Made by a program: the position numbers and the translations under genes. The notes beneath the pieces are model-generated. The model was not told where the DNA came from and did no database searches. It was given only the letters and a program-made list of their open reading frames with translations. From Candidatus Villigracilis saccharophilus (GTDB lineage Bacteria; Chloroflexota; Anaerolineae; Anaerolineales; Villigracilaceae), in the NCBI GenBank assembly GCA_016709305.1, contig JADJNA010000048.1:1-64000 (forward strand): a stretch of 64,000 bases of DNA, written 5' to 3'. Every line of letters begins with the position of its first letter. Position 1 is the stretch's first letter. Positions 18,231 through 27,151 of this stretch are shown here, piece by piece.

Positions 18231-19713
18231 ATGGCAGACATAAAGAAACCCGAAGAAAAAAAAGATGAAAAGAAGGAAGAAAAATCCACCCCCAAGGATA
18301 ATATTGTCGAAAGCAAACATTCGATCACGATCGGTGGAAAGGTTATCAAATACACTGTCACCACCGGGACGATGGTGATGAAAGAGGAAGTCAACGAAAA
18401 GAAAAAGATGCCGAGATCGAAAAGCCGCGCGCGCAGATATTCTTCATCGCCTATACCCGGGATGGTGTAAAGGATAAAGGCAAACGCCCGGTTACATTTT
18501 CCTTCAACGGCGGACCAGGCTCTTCGTCGGTATGGCTGCACATGGGGGTACTCGGCCCACGGCGAGTGATACTTACCGACGATGGTGAAATGCCTCCGCC
18601 GCCTTTTAAGCTGACCGATAACCAATATTCCATCCTCGATGAAACCGATCTGGTTTTCATCGACCCGATGAGCACAGGCTTCAGCCGTCCCGTGGATGGG
18701 GAGAAATCCAAAGAATGGCACACATTCACAAAGGATATCGCATCCGTCGGTGATTTTATCCGTTTGTACACCACGCGTTACAACCGCTGGCTCTCGCCCA
18801 AATTCCTCGCAGGCGAATCATACGGCACAACACGCTCCGCCGGCCTCTCTGGATATTCTCTGACCGTCACGGTTTACTTCTGAATGGGTTGATGTTGATC
18901 TCTGCGATACTCGATTTCACCACCGTTGATTTCAACCAAAACAACGACCTGCCATATATTCTTTTCGTACCTGGTACACGGCCACGGCATGGTACCACGG
19001 CAAGATCGATAAAAAGACACCGCTAAAACGTGGCTAAAGGAATCGGAGGAATTTGCGCTGGGTGAATACGCTTCCGCATTGATGAAGGGCGCAGCGCACC
19101 AAAGAGGAACGCAAACGCATTGCCGAGAAGCTATCGCGGCTATACCGGCATCTCCCTTGAATTTATCGAACGCGGCAACCTGCGCATCCATACCTTCCAC
19201 TTCTTCAAGGAACTGTTACGCGAGCGCAAAAGCACCGTTGGCCGCCTCGACAGCCGCTTTACGGGCATCGACCGCATCGGCGTCACAGAATCCTATGAAT
19301 ATGATCCGCTGTTCGCTCAAGTCTCAGGTCCGTACACGGCTGCCTTCAATGATTACATCCGCACTGAATTAAAGTTCGAAACCGATACGCCCTACGAGAT
19401 CCTTAGCGATAAGGTCTGGCGTCAATGGTCGTATGAATATTTCCAGAATCAATATGTCAACGTCGCCGAAACTTTGCGAAGCTCAATGACCTTCAACAAA
19501 TATCTCAAGGTGTTTGTCGCCAACGGCTATTTTGATCTTGGCACGCCCTACTTCGCCACCGAATACACCTTCGATCATCTCGGCCTCGACGAATCCCTGC
19601 GTGGCAACATCCGCATGGCCTACTACAACGCCGGCCATATGATGTATGTCCACATGCCTTCTCTCAAAGAGATGAAGAAGGATCTGTCGAAATTCATCAA
19701 GGACGCGAGCTAA
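18231..19713 (+). pseudogene. S10-type serine carboxypeptidase-like protein, broken by about six indels
   Basis: A protein of about 490 residues can be read only by changing frame near 18405 (A-run), 18850, 18972, 19026, 19095 and 19133. Recognisable parts: a lysine/glutamate-rich N-terminus without signal peptide, FNGGPGSSS oxyanion loop, GESYGT with the nucleophile serine (18812-18829), GYFDLGTP with the aspartate, and AGHMMY with the histidine. The whole catalytic triad of the S10 family is therefore present. ATG 18231 follows AGGAG. Since all key residues survive, assembly error is as likely as true decay. A perfect terminator ends the unit. Confidence 0.75.
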
Positions 19714-19722
19714 ATTCAAAGC

Positions 19723-19763
19723 GGACCTGACAGGTTTCTAAAACCTGTCAGGTCCTTATTTTA
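19723..19763 (+). terminator. Rho-independent terminator
   Basis: Arms 19723-19737 and 19741-19755 are 15-base perfect complements (GGACCTGACAGGTTT) with a 3-base loop, followed by a T-rich stretch. It ends the rsmI/S10 unit just before the SIS gene. Confidence 0.9.
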
Positions 19764-19769
19764 TAATCC

Positions 19770-20825
19770 ATGAACCTAGACGACCTCGACCTCTTCAAAA
19801 AAATAGACCCCCAAAACATGCTTGCCCAAATTGACGGACTCCCCGATCAATTACAAAGCGCATGGGAATTGGGACAGACTCTGCCGCTGCCTGATTTTGC
19901 CGACATCCAAAACATTGTCATCGCTGCGATGGGAGATTCCGCAATCTCTGCCGAACTGGTGACTGCTTCTGTATTCTCAAGTATTCGCCTCCCTGTGACA
20001 TTGCACCGCGGCTATGGCATGCCTGCCTTCGCCAGCGGACCTCAGACTCTTGTCGTTTGCATTTCCCACTCTGGTAACTCCGAAGAAGTGTTGGATGTGT
20101 TTGAAGCCGCGCAAAAAAATAAATGCAGTTTGTTTGTCATTTCCACTGGCGGCGAGTTGACCAAACGCGCAATTAAAATAAATATTCCCATATGGAAATT
20201 TGATTATGCAGGAATGGACACCACAGCAATTGCATATCCCTTCGCCTTGCTGCTTGCCTTGTTTACCCGATTGGGATTTATTGCCGACCCCGCCAACGAT
20301 GTGGCTGAAGCAATTGCCATGATGAAGCGCTCCCAACAGCACATTGTCGCGGATGTGATCGCTGCAAAGAATCCCGCCAAGCGTTATGCCGGTCAATTGG
20401 TTGGGCGTTGGGTCACTTTTGTTGGGACGGAAAACCTCGCTCCCGTTGCGAGGCGCTGGAAGACGCAGATCAATCAACTTGCCAAGGCTGGCGCGAATTT
20501 CGAGATCGTCCCTGAAGCCACACACAACACGTTGATGGCAACGGTCAATCCAACTCCGACCCTTAACGCTCACACAATGACGTTGTTCATGCGCGCACCC
20601 AGTGACCATCCGCGCAACAGATTGCGTTCAGACTTAATGCGTCAGGCTTTCATGCTGGAAGGCTTGAACACAGATGTGATCGATGCGCGCGGAGAATCGA
20701 TCATTGCTCATTTGTGGACCTTGATCATTTTTGGTGATTACATGGCGTATTATCTCGCCATGGCGTATGGCGCTGACCCCTCTGAGGAAGATGCTTTTGT
20801 GAATTTCAAACGTTCGTTATCCTAA
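19770..20825 (+). CDS. SIS-domain sugar isomerase, bifunctional phosphoglucose/phosphomannose isomerase-like
   Basis: 351 residues with two SIS halves. GDSAISAELVTA and CISHSGNSEEVLDVFE bind the sugar phosphate in the first half, and the C-terminal half carries ATHNTLM and a PMI-type end. This type interconverts glucose-6-P, fructose-6-P and mannose-6-P, and so could feed GDP-mannose made elsewhere in the genome for the Gmd in the second polysaccharide cluster. Starts almost directly after the upstream terminator; TATAAT at 19762-19767 is only two bases from the ATG, so its promoter is unclear. Confidence 0.85.
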   Translation: MNLDDLDLFKKIDPQNMLAQIDGLPDQLQSAWELGQTLPLPDFADIQNIVIAAMGDSAISAELVTASVFSSIRLPVTLHRGYGMPAFASGPQTLVVCISHSGNSEEVLDVFEAAQKNKCSLFVISTGGELTKRAIKINIPIWKFDYAGMDTTAIAYPFALLLALFTRLGFIADPANDVAEAIAMMKRSQQHIVADVIAAKNPAKRYAGQLVGRWVTFVGTENLAPVARRWKTQINQLAKAGANFEIVPEATHNTLMATVNPTPTLNAHTMTLFMRAPSDHPRNRLRSDLMRQAFMLEGLNTDVIDARGESIIAHLWTLIIFGDYMAYYLAMAYGADPSEEDAFVNFKRSLS

Positions 20826-20857
20826 TCGTAGGGGCAGATCGCGATCCGCCCCTACGA
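20826..20857. repeat. REP-like palindrome between convergent genes
   Basis: The arms TCGTAGGGGCAGATC and GATCCGCCCCTACGA pair around a GC centre with one mismatch. Located between the stops of the SIS gene and the convergent TetR gene. GTAGGGGCGGAT-type palindromes are a common dispersed element in many bacterial genomes. It may also serve as a bidirectional terminator. Confidence 0.7.
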
Positions 20858-20862
20858 ATAAA

Positions 20863-21429
20863 TTACGCAAACTGTTCCAAATTAACCGCCACCAACGGAA
20901 ACGCTTCGTCCACGAATTTTTCGAGGGCGGGGCGTTTTTTCATGTGGCTGTAGTGCGAAGCCAATCCGTAGATCGCCCAGGTGGCGACTGTGGCGGGGAG
21001 TTCCGTGGGGACATTGGATTTTCGCAGCCAGTAGGAAAGCAGATCAAAGATCTGTTTCTTGATCGTCCCTTCAACCAGAGACTCAAATTGCTGGTGCGGT
21101 TGGACGCAGCCGGTATGCAGGTGCGAGAGGAATTCCACCACGGCGAGGATCAAGTTTCGCAGGTTGTCCTGGCTGTAACTGCAGACATTCAATGTCCGTT
21201 TTTCGATCTCTGTCATGAACATTTTTTGAATGGAATAATCCAGCAGGGCATATTTATCGGGGAAATGCGCGTAAAAAGTGGCGCGGTTCACCTGCGCCTT
21301 ATCGGTCACATCCTGCACGGAAACACTCTCGAAGTTTTTTTCAGCGAGGAGATCCTCAAAGGATTTCAGGATCAGGCCGCGGGTACGAATGACGCGAGGG
21401 TCTAGTTTTTCATCAGAGTTAGGCAACAC
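20863..21429 (-). CDS. TetR/AcrR-family transcriptional regulator
   Basis: 188 residues. GTG start behind AAAGGAGACAAA. The N-terminal HTH (about residues 30-55: VSVQDVTDKAQVNRATFYAHFPDKYALL) is classical TetR. The C-terminal ligand domain is of the DhaS-like type. It is transcribed away from the NADP-reductase/LUD/VOC genes with a 135-base divergent promoter region, the usual arrangement for a repressor of the neighbouring operon. Confidence 0.9.
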   Translation of the reverse strand: MLPNSDEKLDPRVIRTRGLILKSFEDLLAEKNFESVSVQDVTDKAQVNRATFYAHFPDKYALLDYSIQKMFMTEIEKRTLNVCSYSQDNLRNLILAVVEFLSHLHTGCVQPHQQFESLVEGTIKKQIFDLLSYWLRKSNVPTELPATVATWAIYGLASHYSHMKKRPALEKFVDEAFPLVAVNLEQFA

Positions 21430-21474
21430 TTTGTCTCCTTTGTCGCTTAGTCAACAGAACCAGTTCTTTGTTGG

Positions 21475-21503
21475 TTGACTTTCATTGGGTGAGTTGGTAA
21501 AGT
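21475..21503 (+). promoter_or_regulatory. Sigma-70-type promoter of the NADP-reductase operon with TetR-site candidate
   Basis: TTGACT (21475-21480), 17 bases, TAAAGT (21498-21503). The box is flanked by an imperfect inverted repeat, TGTTGGTTGACTTT and AAAGTAATCAACA, so a TetR dimer bound there would cover both hexamers. The start codon is at 21565. Operator assignment is inferred. Confidence 0.6.
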
Positions 21504-21564
21504 AATCAACATCTGTTGTGTAAGCAACGTGTGTATATTATCAAACAATTCAAGGAGAGTCAAT

Positions 21565-22209
21565 ATGAACGTAACAATTATCGGAGCAGGAAATATGGGA
21601 CGCGGTATCGGAACCCGCGCAGTTGCTGGCGGTCACTCGGTCACATTTGTGGATGCGAATCCTGAAGTTGCAGAAAATGCTGCTGCTGATTTGAAAGCTG
21701 CCGCCAAGAATGGCGCGACAGTTTCGGCCTCAAGCCTCGGTGATGCAGTCCTCGGTGATGTGGTTGTACTCGCTGTATGGTATGGCACCAATATTGAGAT
21801 CGCAAAGCAGCTCGGTGCAAAACTCGCCGGCAAGGTTGTCGTGGATATCGCCAACCCGTTGAACTCCACCTACGATGGTCTCGCCACTGCGCCTGATTCA
21901 TCTTCTGCAGAAGATCTCGCCAGGGCAATCGCCGCTGGCGCCTATGTTGTGAAGGCTTTCAATACAACTTTCGCAGGCACGCTCCTGACGGGTGAGGCTG
22001 GCGGACAGAAGCTTGACGTCTTCATTGCTGGCGATGACACCGATGCCAAAGCCAGGGTTTCCCAGATCGTTACCGACGGCGGCATGCGCGCCATTGACGC
22101 TGGTCCCCTGCACCGCGCGCGCCAGATCGAATCCATGCAATTGTTGCAGATCGTTTTGCAAGGCACCCTCGGCACCAACTGGGGCAGCGCCATCAAGATC
22201 CTCGGATAG
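21565..22209 (+). CDS. NADPH-dependent F420 reductase-like NAD(P)-binding oxidoreductase
   Basis: 214 residues. Start at ATG 21565 behind AAGGAGAGTC; an in-frame upstream start at 21529 is less likely. VTIIGAGNMGRGIG is the dinucleotide-binding loop, and VVLAVWYG, VVDIANPLN and VVKAFNTTFAGTL follow the F420:NADP oxidoreductase/FNO-like family pattern. Many members in bacteria without F420 act on other substrates. First gene of a TetR-controlled operon with the LUD and VOC genes. Confidence 0.85.
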   Translation: MNVTIIGAGNMGRGIGTRAVAGGHSVTFVDANPEVAENAAADLKAAAKNGATVSASSLGDAVLGDVVVLAVWYGTNIEIAKQLGAKLAGKVVVDIANPLNSTYDGLATAPDSSSAEDLARAIAAGAYVVKAFNTTFAGTLLTGEAGGQKLDVFIAGDDTDAKARVSQIVTDGGMRAIDAGPLHRARQIESMQLLQIVLQGTLGTNWGSAIKILG

Positions 22210-22216
22210 GAAAAAT

Positions 22217-22864
22217 ATGTTCACAGCAAATAAAGAACTTGTAATTACCCCGGTTGAGGAATATGCCAAACAGGCGACCGATGAAAAGATCGAGCGGACT
22301 TCAAAAGCCCTCGAAGCCAATGGCATTCAAACGCTGATCGCCGAAACCAGCACGGAAGCAAAACGATTGTTCCTTGAGTTGATCCCTGAAGGATCGGAAG
22401 TTTTCCTTAGCTCCTCTGTAACCCTTGAACAACTGGGCATTGTCGCAGATGTGGATCAATCAGGAAAGATTTGATGCAGTGCGCCCAGGATGTACGCCAT
22501 GAATCGCGAGACTCAGGGACGTGAAATTCGCAAGCTGATCGCTGCGCCTGATTTCGCCGCTGGCAGTGTCCACGCTGTAACGGAAGATGGGCACGTGCTG
22601 ATCGCTTCTGCCACTGGCAGTCAGCTTGGTCCGTACGCTTCCGGCGCGGGCCGCGTGATCTGGGTGGCCGGCGCTCAGAAGATCGTAAAAGATCTGAACG
22701 ATGGTTTCCGTCGCATTCAGGAACATGTTGTTCCTCTTGAAGAAGAACACATGCAGCAACTCTACAAAGTCGGTACAGCGGTCAATGAAATGCTGATCGT
22801 CAACCGCGCAACCCGCCCGGGCCGCATCACGCTGATCCTTGTCAAGGCAGAACTCGGTTTTTAA
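22217..22864 (+). CDS. LUD-domain protein (LutC/YkgG-like), two compensating indels
   Basis: 215 residues. A TGA at 22472-22474 interrupts the frame, but deleting one A before TTTGATGCAG and adding one C in CGCCC (near 22488) restores SGKFDAVRPRMYAMNR and then the same frame continues. N-terminal helix region, SEVFLSSSVTLEQLG, and the family's TEDGHVLIASATGSQLGPYASG and VWVAG-like stretches are visible. LUD proteins of this short type are related to the lactate-utilisation protein LutC; their reaction alone is not established. Lies 7 bases after the reductase gene. Confidence 0.8.
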
Positions 22865-22880
22865 AAGAAATTAAACTCGC

Positions 22881-22913
22881 GATGGTGTTGTCTGCTAAAC
22901 AGACAATACCATC
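22881..22913. promoter_or_regulatory. Intergenic hairpin between LUD and VOC genes
   Basis: Arms 22881-22894 (GATGGTGTTGTCTG) and 22900-22913 (CAGACAATACCATC) pair over 14 bases with one mismatch around a 5-base loop. No T-run, so an mRNA processing or stability element that sets the VOC level is more likely than a terminator. Confidence 0.45.
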
Positions 22914-22933
22914 AAAGGACTGCAAGATAAAAA

Positions 22934-23854
22934 ATGAATACACAAACAAACGCTCCCGCTAAAGATGAATTTTCTATTCACCCCGCCACCCTGCTTGGTC
23001 ATGTTTCATTGAGAGTTGCCAATCTGGAAAACCAGATCGTCTTCTACACCCAGGCGCTCGGATTCAAACTCCACTGGCGCGAAGGGAGCAAGGCCGGCCT
23101 GGGCGCAGGCGGCAAGGATTTGTTGCGGCTCACGGAAGAACCTGACCTGAAGAAATATCGCCGTGTGACCGGGTTATATCACTTTGCCATCCTATTTCCA
23201 GACCGCCGTCAATTGGCGATCGCGGTGGCGCGTTTGTTTGCATTCAAATATCGCAACCATCCCACCGATCACATCATGACCAAGACCACTTATCTGGATG
23301 ATCCTGAAGGCAATGGCATTGAGCTGTACGCAGAGTCACCGGAAGATGGAATCTTTACGATTGAAAATAATGATTTTGTCACCCGCCGCGCGGATGGGAC
23401 ATTAAGCGACGGCCGCGAACCATTGGATGTGGACGCACTCTTCAGTCACCTGAAAGCAGATGACAAACTTGATGTGCCCGTTCCGCCCGAAACACGCGTG
23501 GGACATATCCATTTGCATGTGCGCAATGTGCAGGAGGCTGTTGATTTTTATCACGGCATCATCGGTTTTGACGTGATGGGACTTTCATCTACATTTCAAG
23601 CTGCGTTCATTTCTGCGGGTGGATACCACCACCACTTGGGACTCAACGCCTGGCAGGGTGAAGGCGCGCCTCCTCCTCCAGCCGATGCGGTGGGACTGCG
23701 TCACTTTACAATTGATTTCGCAGATCAAGAAGCGTTGAACGAAGTTGTCAAACGGATCGATGATGCGGGAATCCCATCCAACAAAACAGAGGATGGCTTA
23801 TTGGTCTACGACCCGTCACAAAACGGTGTGGTATTGAGAACAATAAGAAATTAG
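22934..23854 (+). CDS. CatE-like extradiol dioxygenase / two-domain VOC protein
   Basis: 306 residues with two vicinal-oxygen-chelate domains. The first has GHVSLRV, LYHFAILFPDR and DPEGNGIELYAES, giving the two His and one Glu expected to bind a divalent metal. The second (from VGHIHLHVRN, about residue 188) has HHHLGLNAW and LRHFTIDF but ends VVLRT, lacking the second glutamate. The protein resembles CatE, catechol 2,3-dioxygenase. A TetR-controlled operon with an NADP reductase would fit response to an aromatic or electrophilic compound; the substrate is not known. Confidence 0.82.
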   Translation: MNTQTNAPAKDEFSIHPATLLGHVSLRVANLENQIVFYTQALGFKLHWREGSKAGLGAGGKDLLRLTEEPDLKKYRRVTGLYHFAILFPDRRQLAIAVARLFAFKYRNHPTDHIMTKTTYLDDPEGNGIELYAESPEDGIFTIENNDFVTRRADGTLSDGREPLDVDALFSHLKADDKLDVPVPPETRVGHIHLHVRNVQEAVDFYHGIIGFDVMGLSSTFQAAFISAGGYHHHLGLNAWQGEGAPPPPADAVGLRHFTIDFADQEALNEVVKRIDDAGIPSNKTEDGLLVYDPSQNGVVLRTIRN

Positions 23855-23868
23855 TGGATTAGCATTGA

Positions 23869-23899
23869 AACACCTCGCAGCCATGCGAGGTGTTTTTAT
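23869..23899 (+). terminator. Rho-independent terminator
   Basis: AACACCTCGCA (23869-23879) pairs with TGCGAGGTGTT (23884-23894), followed by T-rich sequence. Ends the TetR-controlled operon. Confidence 0.9.
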
Positions 23900-23977
23900 T
23901 AGGCTTGGAAAATGCAGAGAGATATCGCGTTATAATTCCATTCGTAAATCTCAAATCCAAAATCGGAAATCAAACTC

Positions 23978-24742
23978 ATGCATATCCTTGTAACCAACGA
24001 TGACGGCGTGCAAGCGCCCGGACTTCTAGCTCTCGCGCAGGAAATGCGCAAACTCGGTAAAGTGACTATTTTTGCGCCAGATAAGAATTGGTCTGCCTCC
24101 GGACATGTAAAAACGATGGAGCGTCCGCTGCGCGTGAAGGAAGTTTTTCTTGCAGATGGAACGAGCGCGTTCGCATCAGACGGCGCACCTTCGGATTGTG
24201 TCGCATTGCCTTTACTGGGTTTGGTCGAAGAAAATACTGACTTGGTAGTTTCAGGTATTAACCCCAATGCCAACCTCGGGCATGATGTCACCTATTCCGG
24301 GACAGTCACCGCCGCGATGGAAGCGGTCATCGCGGGCATAAAGGGCATTGCGGTTTCGCTTGATTCACCGGAAGGCCACAAAGGCTTATTGGATTATTCC
24401 TGCGCGGCATCCGTGGCGCGACGTGTGGCTGAAAAGGTCATCGCAGATGGATTACCTGAAGGCGTGGTAATGAATGTCAACGTTCCGTATTTAAAAGAGA
24501 ATGAACTCAATGGATTTATGATCACCCGTCAGGGATTGCGCGTATATCGTGATGCGCTCGACGAGCGCATTGATCCGCGTGGCAAACCATATTTCTGGAT
24601 CGGCGGCGAAGCTCCCACCGGTGTGGATGAACCCGGCACGGATTTTGGTGCTCTCCGTGCGGGCTGCGTTTCCATCACCCCGCTGCAACTGGATTTGACC
24701 CATTACAAGGCGATGGACGTCTTAAAGAAGTGGAATTTTTGA
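23978..24742 (+). CDS. surE: 5'/3'-nucleotidase SurE
   Basis: 254 residues. Metal-binding TNDDGVQAPGL (Asp8-Asp9), AFASDGAPSDCVALPL, and SGINPNANLGHDVTYSGTV with the Asn and Ser/Thr of the active site. Hydrolyses nucleoside 5'- or 3'-monophosphates and is linked to stationary-phase survival. Usual length of the family. Monocistronic by position: a terminator lies upstream and a promoter downstream. Confidence 0.95.
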   Translation: MHILVTNDDGVQAPGLLALAQEMRKLGKVTIFAPDKNWSASGHVKTMERPLRVKEVFLADGTSAFASDGAPSDCVALPLLGLVEENTDLVVSGINPNANLGHDVTYSGTVTAAMEAVIAGIKGIAVSLDSPEGHKGLLDYSCAASVARRVAEKVIADGLPEGVVMNVNVPYLKENELNGFMITRQGLRVYRDALDERIDPRGKPYFWIGGEAPTGVDEPGTDFGALRAGCVSITPLQLDLTHYKAMDVLKKWNF

Positions 24743-24786
24743 AAGTATGTGGAAATTATATTGACAAAATTTGGAAAAAAATACAG

Positions 24787-24815
24787 TTGAAATTGCTAAT
24801 AAAATCACTTATAAT
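24787..24815 (+). promoter_or_regulatory. Sigma-70-type promoter
   Basis: TTGAAA (24787-24792), 17 bases, TATAAT (24810-24815): a consensus-quality promoter placed 75 bases before the ATG of the small conserved gene at 24891. Confidence 0.75.
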
Positions 24816-24828
24816 ATGTATGTCCGTC

Positions 24829-24872
24829 GTTAGGATGCCCCCCTCATCCTGGCGGCGGGCATTTTTTTGTAA
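24829..24872 (+). promoter_or_regulatory. Attenuator-like leader
   Basis: Between the promoter at 24787 and the gene at 24891, TAGGATGCCC...TCATCCT can fold either as AGGATG/CATCCT or as ATGCCC/GGGCAT, and the second hairpin is followed by seven Ts (to about 24871). Two exclusive hairpins with a T-run are the pattern of an attenuator, or simply of a weak terminator read through to the next gene. What it would sense is unknown. Confidence 0.45.
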
Positions 24873-24890
24873 TTTTTTGGAGTTACCCAT

Positions 24891-25170
24891 ATGAACTTTC
24901 TTCAAAAACTTTTTGGTGTTCCTTCCGCCAAGCCGGAAAAGCGCTATTATGACTTTTCTACCAAATGTCTGCGCTACGGTGAGACCATTTCAGGCCGCAT
25001 CGACCTGGATAATGAACTCAGCGTGGAGTACGAAGACGGTGGCGATACGTACCATGGCCGCAAAGTCTTAATGGGAAGCGGTATTTGTTTTCAGCGTGTG
25101 GAGGCGGATTTTAAATTCACATCAGCGTATATTGATCGAAAGGCATATCACTGGCGGAGAGTTTATTTAA
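24891..25170 (+). CDS. Conserved hypothetical protein, one frameshift
   Basis: About 92 residues once one indel near 25138-25144 (CGAAAGG) is repaired; the true end then reads GGEFI and stops at TAA 25168-25170, one base before the ATG of the next gene. Without repair the frame overruns the neighbour by 150 bases. Contains one cysteine in STKCLRYGE and another in SGICFQRVE, and a charged middle ISGRIDLDNELSVEYEDG. No family recognised with certainty. Has its own strong promoter, a leader hairpin and a GGAG ribosome site. Confidence 0.6.
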
Positions 25171-25171
25171 T

Positions 25172-25633
25172 ATGGGTGGTCCAAGCATCAATGAATATTG
25201 GAATGCATTTCTGTCCAGCCTGCCGCCCACCTCGCCTTATTTTGGAAGATCCTTTCTCACTGAAAAATTTGGCGATACACCGCAGCTGGCTGATGAATTG
25301 GGGGGACTGGTTGTCAAAGGCATAAAAACAGCCGCATGTTCCGCCTTGTGGCAATGGGAGGCGGAGGGACATTTTCTTCCGCACCTCGGCATGGTTTCCA
25401 TTGTGCTTAATGGTCAAGACCTTCCCTTATGCGCCATCGAGATCACAGAAGTGTATGTTTGCCGCTTCAAAGCTGTGGATCAAGATTTTGCCCAGGCAGA
25501 GGGGAATTACTCCATCGCATATTGGCGGGAAGTCAATAAAAAATTCTTCTCGCGCTCACTTCCTAAAATCGGAAAAGAATTCAGCGAAGAAATGCCCTTG
25601 GTATGTGTATTGTTTAAAGTCATTCATAAATAA
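25172..25633 (+). CDS. ASCH-domain protein
   Basis: 153 residues. Typical order of the ASCH family: FGDTPQLADELGGLVVKGIKTAACSALWQWE, then LPLCAIEITEVYVCRF and SIAYWREVNKKFF. ASCH is a PUA-like beta-barrel linked to RNA binding or to deamination of modified nucleosides; specific activity is not predictable. ATG follows the stop of the upstream small gene by one base, and its own stop shares one base with the ATG of the membrane protein downstream. Confidence 0.85.
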   Translation: MGGPSINEYWNAFLSSLPPTSPYFGRSFLTEKFGDTPQLADELGGLVVKGIKTAACSALWQWEAEGHFLPHLGMVSIVLNGQDLPLCAIEITEVYVCRFKAVDQDFAQAEGNYSIAYWREVNKKFFSRSLPKIGKEFSEEMPLVCVLFKVIHK

Positions 25634-27123
25634 TGCGCCGCATCTCGCACATACTTCTCGGCCTGCTTGCTTTACTTCTCATTCTGCAGGCCGGATTTTC
25701 CTTGCAGTGGCCCATCGCCCATGATGAAGCGCCTCTTTTTTACGAGGCTTTTCTCATGCGCACCGAAGACCGAATTCCCTATCGTGACATATTTGATTTT
25801 CAAATGCCGGGCAGTTTCGCGGCTTATTATGCGCTCGGCAGACTGGGCGGATTCAGTGACCTGCGTATTCGAGTGATAGATCTGCTTATTCTCTCGATAC
25901 TTCTCCTCGTCACATATTTTTCCATCCAGCGTTTCGGAAAAGTGGCTTCATGGAGCGCGGCAATATTGTTTGGTTTGCAATATCTGCAAGGCGGACCATC
26001 CATGTCACTCCAGCGCGAATATCTTTTACTGGCTTTCATCGCGCCGGCGGTTTGGATTGCCATGCGTGATGATCTGACTTCCAGGCACAGATTTATGCTC
26101 GGTTTTTTATTCGGTTTATCAACGGTTATAAAACCCCATGCCGCGATCGGACTCATCCCCATCCTGCTTTTTGACATTACGGATAATATCCAGCGCCATA
26201 AGTTGAGCGTGCCAAAAGCCGCCGCGGCAAGCGTTCTTCCCGCCTCGATTGGATTCTCCGTCCCGATCGTCGCTGTCATTACATGGTTTGCGTTGAACAA
26301 TGCCTTGATGCCCTTTATTGAGATTGCCGTAAACTACTGGCCGTTATATTCGCAGATCAACGGCCAGCTGGTGATCACGCCGGAAGCAGAACGAATCCCC
26401 TTTTTGCTGGAACAGGTCTGGCGTCTGGGTGGACACGGGATATGGTTAATTCCAGCGGCAATCGGCCTTTATTTAAATCAAAATATGCGGGCCTATCGCC
26501 TGGCCAGCCTGGCTTTGTGTTATGCGATTTATCCCGCGCTTTCAGGCCAATTCTTTCCATATCACTACATCCCATTTGTTTATTTCATCATACTTTTAGC
26601 ATCATTGGCCGTCTCCACCATTCCCCTCCCGCCATCACCCGCCCGCCAACTTTCATCCATCATCCTTTTGGTGGTCATCCTCATTAGCGTTCGCCCCTCA
26701 TCCGCATTTCTGCGCCAGATCGAAGGCAAACCCGTTAACACCTCCACCTATCGCGCAAATGAGATTGCGCGTTTTCTTGAACATAATTTAAAAGATGGCG
26801 ATAAGGTTCAGCCGTTGGATTGGACTGGCGGGACCTTGCTTGCCATGCTTGAGACGCGCGCGCATATTGCTACATCTTATGTGTTCGATTTTTATTTTTA
26901 TCATCATGTGTCGATGCCCTATATTCAAGGCCTGCGTTCAGACTTTATGCATGAATTACAAACTGCAGCTCCTCGCTTTGTGATCGAAGTTACTTCAATG
27001 GATAAGCCCTGGGTTGGCGGTGAAGATACCTCAAGGGATTTTCCAGAACTGCGTATTTTCTTGAACGAGAATTATTCCATTACAATTCAACAAGATGATT
27101 ATTTGATTTATGAAAGAAGATGA
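25633..27123 (+). CDS. GT-C-type membrane glycosyltransferase-like protein
   Basis: 496 residues with about 10 transmembrane helices. The first outer loop has PIAHDEAPLFYEAFL with the Asp-Glu pair common to GT39/ArnT-like enzymes and PYRDIFDFQMPG. A soluble C-terminal domain begins near residue 365. Family enzymes move sugar from polyprenyl-phosphate to outer acceptors. The start overlaps the ASCH gene stop by one base (TAATG), suggesting coupled translation. Substrate unknown. Confidence 0.75.
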   Translation: MRRISHILLGLLALLLILQAGFSLQWPIAHDEAPLFYEAFLMRTEDRIPYRDIFDFQMPGSFAAYYALGRLGGFSDLRIRVIDLLILSILLLVTYFSIQRFGKVASWSAAILFGLQYLQGGPSMSLQREYLLLAFIAPAVWIAMRDDLTSRHRFMLGFLFGLSTVIKPHAAIGLIPILLFDITDNIQRHKLSVPKAAAASVLPASIGFSVPIVAVITWFALNNALMPFIEIAVNYWPLYSQINGQLVITPEAERIPFLLEQVWRLGGHGIWLIPAAIGLYLNQNMRAYRLASLALCYAIYPALSGQFFPYHYIPFVYFIILLASLAVSTIPLPPSPARQLSSIILLVVILISVRPSSAFLRQIEGKPVNTSTYRANEIARFLEHNLKDGDKVQPLDWTGGTLLAMLETRAHIATSYVFDFYFYHHVSMPYIQGLRSDFMHELQTAAPRFVIEVTSMDKPWVGGEDTSRDFPELRIFLNENYSITIQQDDYLIYERR

Positions 27124-27151
27124 TGCGCCTTCTGTCCCGTAAAGATATTTT

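Noticed and set aside
18209..18721. Antisense reading frame of 170 codons opposite the S10 gene
   Set aside because: It runs opposite a region with clear S10 motifs, is low-complexity (Phe-rich, from the Lys/Glu-rich strand) and has no ribosome site.
19977..20609. Antisense frame of 210 codons opposite the SIS gene
   Set aside because: Shadow of a well-supported SIS-domain gene, with no family features of its own.
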